NCBI GenBank assembly: GCA_963575645.1
Contig: OY754467.1
Location: forward strand, 9,920,001 to 9,984,000
Direction: 5' to 3'
DNA length: 64,000 nt
Source of the DNA: Xanthostigma xanthostigma
Lineage: Eukaryota; Arthropoda; Insecta; Raphidioptera; Raphidiidae
A program made the position numbers and the translations under genes. Below, piece by piece: positions 1 to 10,985 of this stretch (position 1 is the stretch's first letter; each line of letters opens with the position of its first letter). The notes below the pieces were generated by a model. The model saw nothing but the letters and a program-made list of their open reading frames with translations. It was not told the DNA's origin and searched no databases.

Positions 1-59
1 ATTTCAATGGTTGTCTAATTTTCATACATACCTATCGTTTTAAGTTTCAATAAAAATAG

Positions 60-262
60 GTAAAAAAACTTAAATAAAAAATAAAGAATATAGGTAGTTA
101 CTTCTTACCACAACAGTTTTATTTCGGCAAACACTAAACTTTAGTGTTAAGTTTAGTATTTACTGAGAGCATAGCTCCCGAAATGTACATCCGCTAATGA
201 AACTGTTGTGGTAAGAAGTAACTATTTTTTATTTTTGTTTAACCACAGTGCTCTGAATATTT
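60..262. mobile_element. Palindromic Penelope-type element, copy 1 (internally deleted)
   Basis: Inverted arms at 95-120 and 199-224 (TAGTTACTTCTTACC / GGTAAGAAGTAACTA) enclose a partial core with GAGAGCATAGCTCCCGAAATGTAC. It is the same family as the fuller copy at 38947-39175: the right tail through ACCACAGTGCTC matches the left tail of that copy in reverse. The CTGAAGA half of the motif has been lost here. A GTAAAAAA...ACTTA stretch on both sides (60-72, 263-277) may be an imperfect target duplication, but it is low-complexity. Confidence 0.6.
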
Positions 263-277
263 GTAAAAAATAACTTA

Positions 278-552
278 GTTAAACGTTTTTATTGTACAAT
301 TGATAATGTACTAAAAACTAGAAAATATATAAGTATGAGTCAACATAGGGGGCTTTGATTAAACTAAAAATAAAATCGTGGGGACATTTAGTGGAAAACT
401 TTCATTTGTATGAGATTGGAATTCATATTTAGCTTTCGACCATACTGTAACTATAAGTGCTCCCCACGATTTTATTCAAAGCCCCCTATATTGACTCATA
501 TTTATTTTCTATTTTTTAGTACATTATCGATTGTACAATAAAAGCGTTTAAC
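278..552. mobile_element. Foldback MITE with ~95-105-bp arms
   Basis: Arms at about 278-386 and 459-552 are reverse complements over almost their full length. Landmarks are GTTAAACG...TTGTACAAT at the ends and AGGGGGCTTTGA / TCAAAGCCCCCT and AAAATCGTGGGGA / CCCCACGATTTT inside. The roughly 70-nt centre is unique. No coding capacity is seen. This is a non-autonomous foldback of unknown superfamily. Confidence 0.75.
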
Positions 553-556
553 ATAA

Positions 557-2182
557 AAATTTTTTTACCTATTTTTATTTTCAAGTTTTAGTTTGATTTG
601 CATCCGGACGAAAGCCGGAGCGGTCATTGAGTTATTATTATATTGTATTGTCGTCGGAACTACATATGTTTTGCAAAATTTCAACTCAATCGGATAACGG
701 GAAGTAATCAAAAGAGCTGTCCCAAGATTTGAAACAAAGATGTAAAGAATTATACGGAGTCAAGCTAAATAAAAGCGTTTTAAAACACTAGTCGCTAAGT
801 CCTGCCGACTAAAAAATACAATATTAGCTGGATGATATGCGTATCCGTCTTTATTTAAAACTAACGGTTCGGTCCGGCTTCGCCCGAATTTGTAGATTGC
901 CAGCGTTTTTTCGTCGACTTACATAGTTGCAAAATTGGTCTCCACAAAAAGCGTTTTTTCCGTAAACTACCTATCAGACACAATTTGTATATTATGTATA
1001 TAAAACAGTCGAAGGCGCAAGTAGTAATTCTCATAAACAACCTAATAATTAATAAAAGTGAGGTTAGTTTCACAATCGAACTGTCATTCTACAAATGTAT
1101 AGAATAAGTGAAAACCAGCTACCTATTTTATACTTTCTAAAAAAAATCGTGCGTAATGATATTATCACTAGTGGGACTGTTACTAGCGTTCGTTTTTAAC
1201 ACTCGTGCGTAATAAACCCCATTACGCAATTTGATGTATACCTATTACCTATACAGTCTACTAATATGTAAGTATATATGTATTGCAGTAGTTCATAATT
1301 GCTCAATAATTATATATTATTGTATTTCAATTTGCAAATCAATTTTATATAGAAAATTGCGCTTAATACATAATATTATATAGAAATGCATTATAGCTAC
1401 AATAATACTATATATCTAGTATCAAATTTACATATTACAATGCTTAATAATTTTAACAGTGACACTTAAAATGTCAGCTCTGATTTAGAGTACAATTTTT
1501 GGGGAAAAGTTGGTGCATGCACAGAAGAGATAAATGCTATAACGTTGCTTTTAATATTATTATGAAACCTGCATACTTGTAATATATGGTTTATTATTCT
1601 AATATTTTTTTGAGGTTTTGTAAATGATTTTTTTAAGTTTTATAAATATTCATATTTTGAAAATAAAAAAATCAGCTATTCTATTGTTGTGAAGATCTGT
1701 CAAAAAGAAATTAGGGAACTAACAAGCATAATTTGTACATCTGATACCATATTTTGTAACCATGAAAAAGAATAGCAAATACGATATCATCATATCTCTT
1801 ACTAGTCGTTACCCGCATCACCGCACTCTTTAGATGAAAGTTTATTTTATTTATTACCTATAATATGTCCCGTCGTCTAATTGGCTGTAATTTTATGAAC
1901 AGATTTAGACAACTGCTGTTTAGTTCAGCAGTACTACCACCACTTCAGAAATACGGTTTGAAATAAGTATTATATTAATTGTGTTATGCCATAGACATAG
2001 AGAACTAAACCGTATCTTAACAATGTATTAAAAGTGGCTTTGAAAGTGGAAAAGAGATAGAGCGTGTGACGGCCAGCTTCTGTATAGCGCCACTGTATAG
2101 AAAATAGATACAAACATGTCCCATCTCTCTCGCTCCAATCGATCACTTTTAAAAAAAGGGTGTTAAAAAATGTTTGTTTTGA
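557..2182. other. Intergenic/intronic AT-rich sequence without a recognised gene
   Basis: Apart from a diverged non-LTR piece at about 862-965, nothing codes. The piece has GGTTCGGTCCGGCTTCGCCCG and TTGCAAAATTGGTCTCCAC, shared with 35955-36182, 53860-54048 and 55095-55475. The stretch at 1080-1240 (GTGAAAACCAG, CGTGCGTAAT) is a distant repeat of 38200-38390. No splice-flanked open frame was found. Confidence 0.5.
862..965 (+). mobile_element. Fragment of RTE-like/SINE repeat
   Basis: It matches the 55095-55190 copy at GGTTCGGTCCGG, GCCCGAATTTGTAGATTGCC and TTTTTTCGTCGACTTAC, with a few indels. Truncated remnant; it is recognised only because several copies occur in the window. Confidence 0.55.
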
Positions 2183-2901
2183 TTAAGGAGGTTGATGCGT
2201 TACAGTCCCAATCAAAATAAGTCGAATTCTAAATGGGAAATTTTCCATAATACATTTTTACAAAAGGTTATAACTATAAGTCGATGATACTAGTAAATTA
2301 TTGCCATAAAGGCATAAATAAATAATTTTTTTTAATAATAATTAATTATTTCAGTATTTTACTTAATGGACTAACTTTTGAATTTTTTGTACAAAGTTAG
2401 GTTAGAAAAAATAAATTTATGTAAATATCTGTATTTTACATATTTTTTGCAGTAAATAATTAAAAAAAGGAATAAGAAGTATTAAAAATTGAAATTAAAT
2501 CTTTAAAAAGTTAAAAATTCAGTTAAAATTGTCAAGAATAAAAGTTCATAATCGAAAAGTGCTAAGGTTTAATATTTTTTTATTGATTAAAAGTCTCCTA
2601 ATTAAATTGGAAAAAATATTAAAATATGCGCATAAGACATCGATACTTTACATACCTAGTTAGTTTTCGGAACTGCTGATATTATTTGGTTATTTGCAAA
2701 AAATTAAAATGTACCATTTGCATGCTAGGTTGACATATTTTCCATAAGACTACATGTAAAAGTTTTTTTTTAATTTTTAACTTTATAAATCTCCTAATGA
2801 TTTTGGATTTTTTACAGAAAATTTTGTCATCAAAAATCTATTAAAAAAACTTTATTTCAGATTTTTTTCATTATCTTCGTAAAACGGCTCAACCTCGTTA
2901 A
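2183..2901. mobile_element. TTAA-flanked TIR element, copy 1
   Basis: TTAA target sites at 2183-2186 and 2898-2901 enclose a body starting GGAGGTTGA and ending TCAACCTC. The whole about 710-bp body is repeated at 45729-46431 and, interrupted, at 56514-58686. TTAA duplication with short TIRs suggests a piggyBac-type non-autonomous element. It contains no reading frame of note, and its last G is a C in the other copies. Confidence 0.75.
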
Positions 2902-3045
2902 TAGGAATTGGGGGCTTTCTATCGCTGTTGAACAAAATCTTCTTAACACTCTTTTTTTTTAATTATTTTTCACTTTTTAGTCCACGTTGTTATAAAAGAG
3001 TGTTTTTTTTTTATTTATTCTATTCATATCCATGTTATTGAATGA

Positions 3046-3076
3046 CTGAAGAAGTCTCGAGAGAGACGAAACGTCG
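3046..3076 (+). ncRNA. Solo CTGAAGA-helix-GAAACG motif (hammerhead-like)
   Basis: CTGAAGA (3046-3052), one A, GTCTC, loop GAGA, GAGAC (3063-3067), then GAAACGTCG. The 5-bp helix is perfect. This is the best-formed example of the module found inside the palindromic elements of this window. The hammerhead core is CUGANGA-helix II-GAAA; here one extra nucleotide lies before the helix, so catalysis is uncertain. No inverted partner lies nearby. Confidence 0.4.
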
Positions 3077-5121
3077 TACGATGATATTAAAGAATTGTTT
3101 AAATAATAACTGTTTTGTCAATCCAAATACCCATGAACATTTACAGTCGTTTTTTTTTGAGTTTTTTAAAACTCTAATTTTCTTACAGCTTCATTTTCAA
3201 AACTAGTAGTCCATTTACTAAGTCATTGGTATTATAATACATTCAATAGACATAATAATTATGTATTATGTGCAGAGACGAGATCTCTCCTAATGAGTGC
3301 ATTAGCATTACGATTTGTAAACAGTTCATAATCCGGTTATTGATTCTGATATTGTTGAAATGAAACTCTGAAATTATATTATTATCAGGGTACATAAACG
3401 CTGGCTGTTCAATTTACTCTGCAGTGATTTTCTATACGGTGCATTTGATTTCGACGGACATATTGCATTTGAATGCCAAATAGTTCCATTTAATTTACAT
3501 TGGATTCAACTCAAAAAAACAGTGACAATATACTATTGTGCAACTAGTGCGACAATGCCGCACGAGTTGCACATACTATTTTTTATTACGAATTAAATTA
3601 AATTAAAATTTTATTACTAATTAAAAAAAGGAATTAGAAGTAATAAAAATTAAAATTAAATCATTAAAAAGATGAAAATTCAGTTAAAATTGTTATTGTA
3701 TTGGTAACTAAGGCAAAAAATAATTTCAGTGCCACAAATAAATTTTCCGCACGCAAATGAAAATAGCTACTTTTCAACCGTAACACTTTTCCCGCATGAG
3801 TAATAAAAAAAAATGATTAATCATTTAAAACTATAATATTATCATACGAAAAAAAATTCCAGCCAATTGGGCAACGGGACCATTCCAACTTCAAAAATGT
3901 TGACATTTGATTATAATAAAGAAACTAAAAATTTTGATATCGCGTGAGGTGACGCGGGTAATGGCTGGTATTCAATACGATTTTAACTATTCGTTGCCAT
4001 GGTTACCTACATAATATGTTCCACGTCATGTAAAAATTAATCAAAGCATGCCTAACTAGTTTTTTTCTGACAGATCCATAAAACAAAAACCGGCTGATTT
4101 TTTTTTTTTTTTTAAATATTTCCGAAACTATAAAGTTTAGAAAAAATGTTACTAACGAAACTGTCTTGAAAAAATAAATAGAATAATAAGCCGTTATAAA
4201 GTATACCATTATTATATAAAAAACACCGTTCTGCGCATGCGCCGATTTTCCCCAAAAACAATAGGGCTCTTCATATTTGTATACTAAATATCCTCCCAAA
4301 ATTTGGTTTCAAAAAACTGATTAAAGTATTTAGTAATTTCGAATTCTTCTAGAGCTTACCAGATAAACAAAAGCTGTATAAAACAAACGAATGTGAGTGT
4401 GTATACTTCAACACTTTGAAATTTATAACATATCAAAAGCAGGCGTTTTTCTTTAATTATTATTTACCGTGTACGATGAGTTTTAACAAACCAAAAACGT
4501 TTTTACTTATGTGACAAAACTGTAATATGGCCGTTTCGTAGTTATTTTATTTTTGTCACGATACGTCCAGAGCGACAACTTGAAATTTAATTTATTTTCA
4601 TGCATCACTACACCCACCTTTGTATATTTATTTTACTTTCAACATGCCTCAGCGATCATTTCTCTTTCTGTTATGTGCTTTTATTTTTTTTTTTTTCAAA
4701 AAAACTTTACATTCTTTCGTTGAAACAATTATTTTTTACACTGAATGGATAAAGCAAAATATGCGCCCAACACTTGAAAATACTAGTTTATATATCTGTT
4801 ACGGTCTATTCCCGAATTCGGTCAATGACCGAAATAAATGCGCAAGACTAGTTTTGACCAACGAATATTTCCCAAACCCGAAATCTTACATTTAAACGGG
4901 TATTGAGTGTTATAAAATGAGCAAAACTAGTTTTGCACATTTACAATTAGTCAAAAATAATTCTGTTCATTTTTGAATGAACGGTACTAGTTCTGCTTGT
5001 TTCATTCAATCAACGTCCGAACCCGAACAAAAGTAGGGTTATGTACCTATCTATTAAATTGTTCTCCTGAATGTTTAAATTAATATAATTGTGGGATATT
5101 CAGTGTAATAATTAAGTAAAA
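3077..5121. other. AT-rich region with repeat fragments, no gene seen
   Basis: About 4170-4310 (reverse orientation) carries GCGCATGCGCCGATTTTCCCC and CCTCCCAAAATTTGGTTTCA. This is the satellite-like unit also present at 34140-34410 and, as five units, at 57800-58340. The rest is poly(A/T)-rich and has no supported coding sequence; short open frames here lack splice context or family resemblance. Confidence 0.5.
4170..4310 (-). repeat. Single copy of the GCGCATGCGCC satellite-like unit
   Basis: It matches in reverse the about 105-127-bp unit tandemly arranged at 57800-58340, including TATATAATAATGG-type spacer sequence and the GGCGCATGCGC landmark. It also extends into the CCTCCCAAAATTTGG flank shared with 34385-34410, so it came with the larger family A element. 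Confidence 0.6.
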
Positions 5122-5317
5122 ATGCAAGGTGAATTCGAGTCTCAACTATTTCGCCTATTGGAGGCTTCTGAAACATAATTTTATGACGAAACATAATTAC
5201 TTTACGACACTAAGTGAGGTTAAGAAAGCAAATTTATTGAACGCTGAATTAAAACCTCTGTCTGCTAAACAATATAGAAGAATAAATCGCTTTGATATAA
5301 TAAGAATCATTATATAA
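5122..5317 (+). pseudogene. Frameshifted N-terminal fragment of KRBA2/integrase-type transposon protein
   Basis: An ATG at 5122 opens 18 codons (MQGEFESQLFRLLEASET) and then stops. The reading resumes in another frame with YFTTLSEVKKANLL and AKQYRRINRFDII, ending at 5317. The pattern F..L...LE.S ... Y......EVKKA ... QYRR..RFDI resembles, from memory, the N-terminal region of insect proteins annotated KRAB-A domain-containing protein 2-like, which are integrase-core transposon proteins. No integrase DDE core follows. The frameshift, early stop and absence of the rest make it a decayed fragment. The family call is tentative; a chance open frame is the alternative. Confidence 0.4.
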
Positions 5318-5357
5318 TAAGTATCATTGCACATGTAGAATGTAGATCGTTCTATTA

Positions 5358-5826
5358 GGCTAGACGGCGAGGAGGTAAAGACATTAAAAAGTGCATTATT
5401 CGGGCACAGGCAAAATTATTGTTGGAATCGCTTCGTTTTAGGGTGTAGTTCAACCCCCTAAGTTTGCTTACAAATTGTTGGTGTGCTTGATTTTATAATT
5501 GACAATTAGTGACGAAAATAGTGCTTTTTTCTCTATTTCCTTTAATATCTCCGTTCCTCTTAGCTTTTAGTATAGCATATGCATTGAGAAAGTTTGATTC
5601 CTTATGAAATTTTCTAAAAAATGAGCACTGACAGAGGTCGCTAAGTGCAATTATTAGCTTGCAAATAGCCCCGAAAGTTAAAAAAACACGTTTTTTTTCA
5701 CTATTCTTTTACTAAAAAATGACCACACATAGATGGCTAAAAATTTTCAAAAATGATGTCTATGTTGACCCAAACATGCATGAATAATTTTAGAAAAATA
5801 CACCCAAAACTCCTCGCCGTCTTGCC
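5358..5826. mobile_element. TIR element with TA-type flanks
   Basis: GGCTAGACGGCGAGGAG at 5358 is mirrored by CTCCTCGCCGTCTTGCC ending at 5826, a 17-bp TIR with one mismatch, flanked on both sides by TA (5356-5357, 5827-5828). The size is about 470 bp and no frame is conserved. The TA duplication would suit a Tc1/mariner-type MITE. Confidence 0.65.
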
Positions 5827-5829
5827 TAT

Positions 5830-6748
5830 ATATCAAGTTCCTTGTAAGCCGATAAACAATCAAGTAATTTAATTAGATTATTTTAATTATATTTTCATAG
5901 ATTCAGAGTAAAATATTGCGTGTATACTATTGTTTTTTTACCGATTTTAAATTATAGTCAATGACTAACAATAAATTAGGGTTATGTTTTTGTGACGCGA
6001 ATTCTCTAATTCTTTATTTTGTAATCAATTTTCGACTTGTAAAAATATAAAAGCTAATTATACTAGTGAAAGTAACGAATGAATAAAGATTTTCAAAAAT
6101 CTGTAATCAAAAAATTGTTGATGTCAGATGACATTTAATGGTCACTTATATAATTAGTGAATTTTTATATTCACTAATTCATATTGTGAGTATTCTCTAA
6201 TTCTGCGTGGTACTATTCTAGCATTGACAAATAGTGAATATGCACTTGTAATTAGTGAAAAATCACTGATTCATGTTAAGAGAGTGTATATTGGTATCAT
6301 CAGAGTCCATCACTAAACGAGATAAATTTCGAGCGTTATTTTTTTCCACAAAGTTGAACACGGTTTATAATAGCGGCGGTTATAAATGATGATCTCGAGT
6401 TAAGCACAAGTGCAAGAAATAAACCCAAAAGCTTAAGGCGAGAGTGAGAAAACGTCTGGGATAAAGCTTCCAGTGTTCTCTCAATAGATGTACAGGTACC
6501 CGGGTTGGGCGATGCGAGGAGAACAGAAGGTTTTAGATGCGATTAACCTACGCCTCCCGGGAACACATAATTCTCAATTAGAACGCTGGCGGTATTATAT
6601 ATGTTACATATGTACAGGATGTCCAGGAAACCTTCCGTAAGAGTTTTGACAAGCGAATATACTTTTATTTTATACCGAGAATAGGAATAAAATCGCAATC
6701 GAACCATTAGGGTGCAAAGATATATTTCTGTCTTTTTTTAAGCCGTGA
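5830..6748. other. No gene seen; AT-rich with short TTAGTGAA repeats
   Basis: The motif TTAGTGAA / TTCACTAA recurs in both orientations at 6150-6270. The segment 6440-6620 (CGATGCGAGGAGAACAG, CCTACGCCTCCCGGGAAC) is of higher GC and resembles the tail of an old retroelement, but I cannot place it. Confidence 0.4.
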
Positions 6749-6749
6749 G

Positions 6750-6845
6750 CATTGGCGTATCCAGGAGGTAAAACAAGCACGGGGGACCCGGTTTAATAAA
6801 TTTCTAATTTGTCCCCTCCTGGGCCAAAAGCTGGGTACGCCCATG
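6750..6845. mobile_element. Very short hAT-like MITE
   Basis: The ends CATTGGCGTATCCAG and CTGGGTACGCCCATG are inverted repeats. Only 96 bp long, with a near-palindromic GGAGG / CCTCCT interior. No clear 8-bp duplication flanks it. Confidence 0.5.
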
Positions 6846-7619
6846 TTAACGTCATAGAAAAAGACAAAGTTTTTGAAACAGAGATACTTTATTCAGATTG
6901 AATGCAAGTACATCAACCAATCCTATCATCGGAGAAATCAGGGAATTACATCGAAGAAAGAGACGCAGATATATTTCCGATACGTTTTGTTGCCTTCTCT
7001 CACCGCACATTGAGTAGATAGACAATAATTCATATAGTTAATTAATAGATATATAGATATATGGACAAGTGATAGATCTGACCATCTGTATCAAAATAAC
7101 AAAACGTGACCGCTGTAAAAAGATCGCGATTTTTGATATATTTAAAATTTTTACGCAATCCTAATTTTTATGCCTGTACAGCGGTAATAAAATGTTTAAT
7201 TTAATTATTTAATACCAGTGCAATGAACCAAAACAAATTAGTGTCTTACAAATTCGAGAGTAATTTTCAAGAAATGACCTGTCAGTTACCATTTAGTACT
7301 CTAAGAGGAACAGAGATAGCAAAACGGGCATAGTTTTGGTAAAAAACCCAAATAGATTTTAAATTTCTAAACATACAGCTGTCAAAAGTGTTTTACGTGC
7401 AAAAAATGTATAGTATGTATCGCGTACGTGATGTTATTATGACTCGTGTGATTGTTAAAACTCGTTTTTTTCATAATGTCACAACTCGTACATATAGTAG
7501 CTGCATCCGCGTCTTAGAAACTATTATTTTACGCATGTTGCGTCTACAGTTTCAAAAACTTGCTTATTCCAAAATGGCACGAATTCCCTAGATTATTTTT
7601 TTCAATCAAAACGATATAG

Positions 7620-7764
7620 GTTTGTTCCAAGCAGCCAGAGAACGGTAACAGAACCGGCACCGGTTTGCGCAGTAGTTAAAACGAAACTGTTTATATCGAT
7701 TTTTAGCTACTGCGCGTGACAGTGACGGTTCTGTTACCGTTCTCTGGCTACTTGGAATAAACTT
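7620..7764. repeat. Long hairpin 1 of an adjacent pair
   Basis: The left arm 7620-7675 (GTTCCAAGCAGCCAGAGAAC, GGTAACAGAACCG, GCGCAGTAG) pairs with the right arm at about 7703-7764 (CTACTGCGC, CGGTTCTGTTACC, GTTCTCTGGCTACTTGGAA). A stable cruciform-capable palindrome, probably a MITE. Confidence 0.75.
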
Positions 7765-7813
7765 GATATTGCATTTTTTTAAATGAACAGGGGATAATTT
7801 TTGAGAATAATAC

Positions 7814-7945
7814 GGCATTTTCGGCATCGAGAACTGCTCCGGGGCAGGTCAGGCTGAATGAGTAACTATTGGTTAAAGAAATTTGTTTGTTTATTTAACC
7901 CATTCGGCTTGACCTGCCCCGGGAAGTTCTCGATGCCGAAAACGC
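7814..7945. repeat. Long hairpin 2 of an adjacent pair
   Basis: GCATTTTCGGCATCGAGAAC, CCGGGGCAGGTCA and GCTGAATG on the left are mirrored by CATTCGGCTTGACC, GCCCCGG and GTTCTCGATGCCGAAAACGC on the right, around an about 40-nt loop. The sequence is unrelated to hairpin 1, only 50 bp away. Confidence 0.75.
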
Positions 7946-9054
7946 AATTAGTCAAGTTATATTGTATTTCTAAGTTTTTTTGAATATCTCGGAAACCGTT
8001 AAGTTTTAACTGGGACCATGTCACCGGTTAAAGAATTTTGAAAGAATATCTGGACACCTATATAAATAAGTATATACACAATGTTTTAAAAGTTGACTAA
8101 TTTTAAGTTGTAAATGTCGTTCTTTAATGCAAATATGTTTCTTACAAGCGCAATATCTGAGAAATGGTAGGTCTTAGAGAAAAAATCATAAGGACCATTT
8201 TTATAGAGAATTTTGAGATCTACAACTTTGATGTGAAGTACTTTTTCGATAAAACTTACCGTTTTCGAGAAAAATCTAAAAAACCTAAAATTTTGACCTT
8301 TGACTCCGAATAAGTGTCGAAGCACACATGGGATCGATGGGGACTTTTGGCACTTTATTTGTAATGGTAAACCCAAGGTCTCTACAAAAATTTGGCTCTG
8401 TCGGAACTTTCGTTATTTGATCACTATTTTTATGTCTAAATTGACCGGACTAAACAGCTATTTATAAAAAAATTACTGAAATCGAAATTTTATTTTGTAA
8501 ACTGCGATTTTAATTGATTCAAATGAAAACTAAAATATTTTAGAGACATTAATGACTTTTTAATAGCAAAATCGAACCGGACAAAAAGTCGCATGTGAAA
8601 AGTAAAGGTTGACCAAAAAAATAAAATTGCTAGCTTTAATATCAATTTTGCTGTATCCTTGTTTTTAAGGCAATAACAGGCAATCGTCGCAGCAACTGCT
8701 TCAAACCCGCGTCGCGTCGCGTCTCGAGAAACATTGTTCTAGCGAACTAACACCCTGTATCACGACTGCATCGCAATTTGCAGATTTTCTCGTTCGATCG
8801 CAGGCTACAGCGCTGAAACTCAATCGCACTATCGCGCAATCCAGCGATCTATGCATTTGTTTCGAAATTCGCACGTCGGCGTGTAAAGAATATAGTTTTA
8901 TATAGGAGTTCATGGCATAATATGTCGCGTAAACCTGCGACTAAGTGTACTATGTGCTTTCGACAATCGCGCGTTTGCTATTGGTTACTATATCTTGTAG
9001 TCTGCGTGCGCTGGCCATGAAATGGTAAAATTGATTGTTGTATATCATATAGTC
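7946..9054. other. No gene seen
   Basis: 8080-8400 looks like the non-coding tail of an old element. 8640-8900 is locally richer in CG (GCGTCGCGTCGCGTC) and single-copy in this window, but I see no splice-bounded frame. Confidence 0.4.
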
Positions 9055-9291
9055 CAGGGGTAGCAAACCTTTCTACATCTACGTGCCAATTTTTTTCAAA
9101 AATTTTTAATGTAGCCATGACGTGCCGAAAAGCAGCTAAAGAAATTTAGTTGTCAAAAAAACATAGATGAAAAGAATAATTTCGATAAGTATACACTGGG
9201 CGCCTAGGAATTTTTTCATATTTGTTATTTGGCGACATAATAATCTGTTGTGTTCCGCCTGTGGCACGCGTGCCATAGGTTCGCCACCCCT
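9055..9291. mobile_element. hAT-type MITE (CAGGGGTAGCAAACC ends)
   Basis: The 5' end CAGGGGTAGCAAACC and 3' end GGTTCGCCACCCCTG are inverted copies of the widely seen hAT terminus CAGGGGTGGCGAACC. The 237-bp body has no frame. No exact 8-bp duplication remains, so the insertion is old. Confidence 0.75.
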
Positions 9292-9335
9292 GTGACATAA
9301 TATACTATAAAAATCAGCCGTGGAACATTAAGCTA

Positions 9336-9410
9336 AGGTGGCGACGAGGCAAAACAGTTGCCCCTCGTAACCTATAGATCGTAGGTTCGATCCCGGTATC
9401 CTTTTTTTTT
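9336..9410 (+). mobile_element. tRNA-related SINE head or tRNA pseudogene
   Basis: A box-B-like GGTTCGATCCC (9384-9394) lies after GGTGGCGACGAGGC, which is a weak box A, and is followed by a run of T that would stop RNA polymerase III. No full cloverleaf can be drawn with confidence. More likely a SINE-type relic than a functional tRNA. Confidence 0.4.
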
Positions 9411-9521
9411 CTTTTAGACAGGCGAGTTACAATTGAAATGAATTTCTTGCAAAATTAACGTCGATATATTTGTACGTGGGAAACTCTAACCTGGCGCGCA
9501 AAGCGATAATAGAGCAGCACA

Positions 9522-10076
9522 TATAGGCTGTGTGCATGAAGCCTACTAGCGCCTCTAGTGGGTAATAGAGAATTATTTAACTCACTTTTTATGGAAATCG
9601 CGACATGTTTCTATGGTGATACGTGAAAAACTTTAGCTAGCCATGATGTGTCAAAAAAATGTAATAAGGAAAACTGCCGTTATTTTTATATACCATAAAA
9701 TTCAGATCGTAAACCATTATATAAATAGCATAACATAAAAGATACGTGAGAATTAATTATTTAACAATTATGACGTACAATATATAAATAATTAATTTGT
9801 TTACACTGACAGCGGAACGTCAAATTATGGCGCCAATGGTCTTTATTTTACTTAAATCGCCAACAGCCTGGAACACAACAAGCATTTCCAGATCGCTTAG
9901 TTGCCCATGTTTTCTTTGTAATTAAAAAAACTTCATAAAATCATAACTATTTTCACTTATAATAAACATGGCTCACTGACATACGGAAAATTTGAGCTTG
10001 AAGTTTCCCCTAGTGCTCACCGCAAACGCTTGCATCGAAAAATTTGTAACTCCGCTTCCTTGCACATAGCCCATAG
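9522..10076. mobile_element. TIR element, first of a tandem pair
   Basis: It begins ATAGGCTGTGTGCATGAAG and ends CCTTGCACATAGCCCATAG, imperfect inverted ends. It aligns along its length with 10534-10985 (AGTGGGTAATAGAGAATTAT, GACAGCGGAACGTCAAATTA, TTTCCAGATCGCTTAGTT). This copy has an extra AT-rich block of about 115 bp at about 9680-9795 relative to the other. Confidence 0.7.
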
Positions 10077-10533
10077 CGTTGGCGATGTGTGCAAAAGCAA
10101 CGGACAACCCTGGCTGTAGTGTAGTCGAGTGCACGAGTGGTACATAAAGAGAGTAATATTTTTGATTAAACGTCAGCAAGGATATCTGCACGGCATGTCG
10201 ATCTGTAACCTACACTGACATGTTGTCGCATATACTTAGGTGCTACTCGCAAATGCCTCGTTTTATGTGTCGAAAACATGTACATAAACACATTATATAG
10301 TTATTGTGTCAAAGGTAGCCGGGAATTATTGGTTTTTTCAATTAAAAAAAAAAAACTGCCCAAATGTTGCTCACAAGTGAATTTTACTTCGTTGCTTTTC
10401 TAATCTTGTCTGATGCATAAAAAAAGTTAAAAATACGACCGGGAATTTGATTTTCGTATCTAATAATTCAATTTATTAACGTTAGTGTCGATGAAGCGAT
10501 GTTTCTAATAGGTACTTCAGGATAAATCTTTCT

Positions 10534-10985
10534 ATAGGTTGTGTGCACGAAGCCTATTAGCGCCGCTAGTGGGTAATAGAGAATTATTGAACTAACTTTT
10601 TATGGAAATCGCGACATGTTTCTAAGGTGATAAGTCAAAAACTTTAGTTGGCCATGATGTGTCAAAGAAAAATGTAATAAGGAAAACTTAATGTTAATTT
10701 GTTTACACTGACAGCGGAACGTCAAATTAGGGCGCCAATGGTCTTTATTTTACTTAAATCGCCATCAGCGCGACAGCCCGGAACACAACAAGCATTTCCA
10801 GATCGCTTAGTTTTCCTATGTTTTCTTTGTAATTAAAAGACTTTATAAAATTATAACTAGTTTTACTTTTAATAAACATTGCTCACTGACATACGGAAAA
10901 TTGGAGTTCGAAGTTTCCCCCAATGCTCACCACAAACGCTCGCATCGAAAAATTTGTAACTCCTTCGTGCACATAGTCCATAGGA
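10534..10985. mobile_element. TIR element, second of a tandem pair
   Basis: The ends are ATAGGTTGTGTGCACGAAG and CTTCGTGCACATAGTCCATAGG. Same orientation as the copy 1 kb upstream and diverged from it at scattered positions. No coding potential conserved between the copies. Confidence 0.7.

Noticed and set aside
2910-3010. Similarity to 41330-41420 (CTTTTTAGT...GCGTGTTTTTT)
   Set aside because: Short, low-complexity and too diverged to define an element.
8701-8913. Minus-strand 70-codon frame in a CpG-containing patch
   Set aside because: No recognisable motif; GCGTCGCGTCGCG repeats alone explain the local openness.
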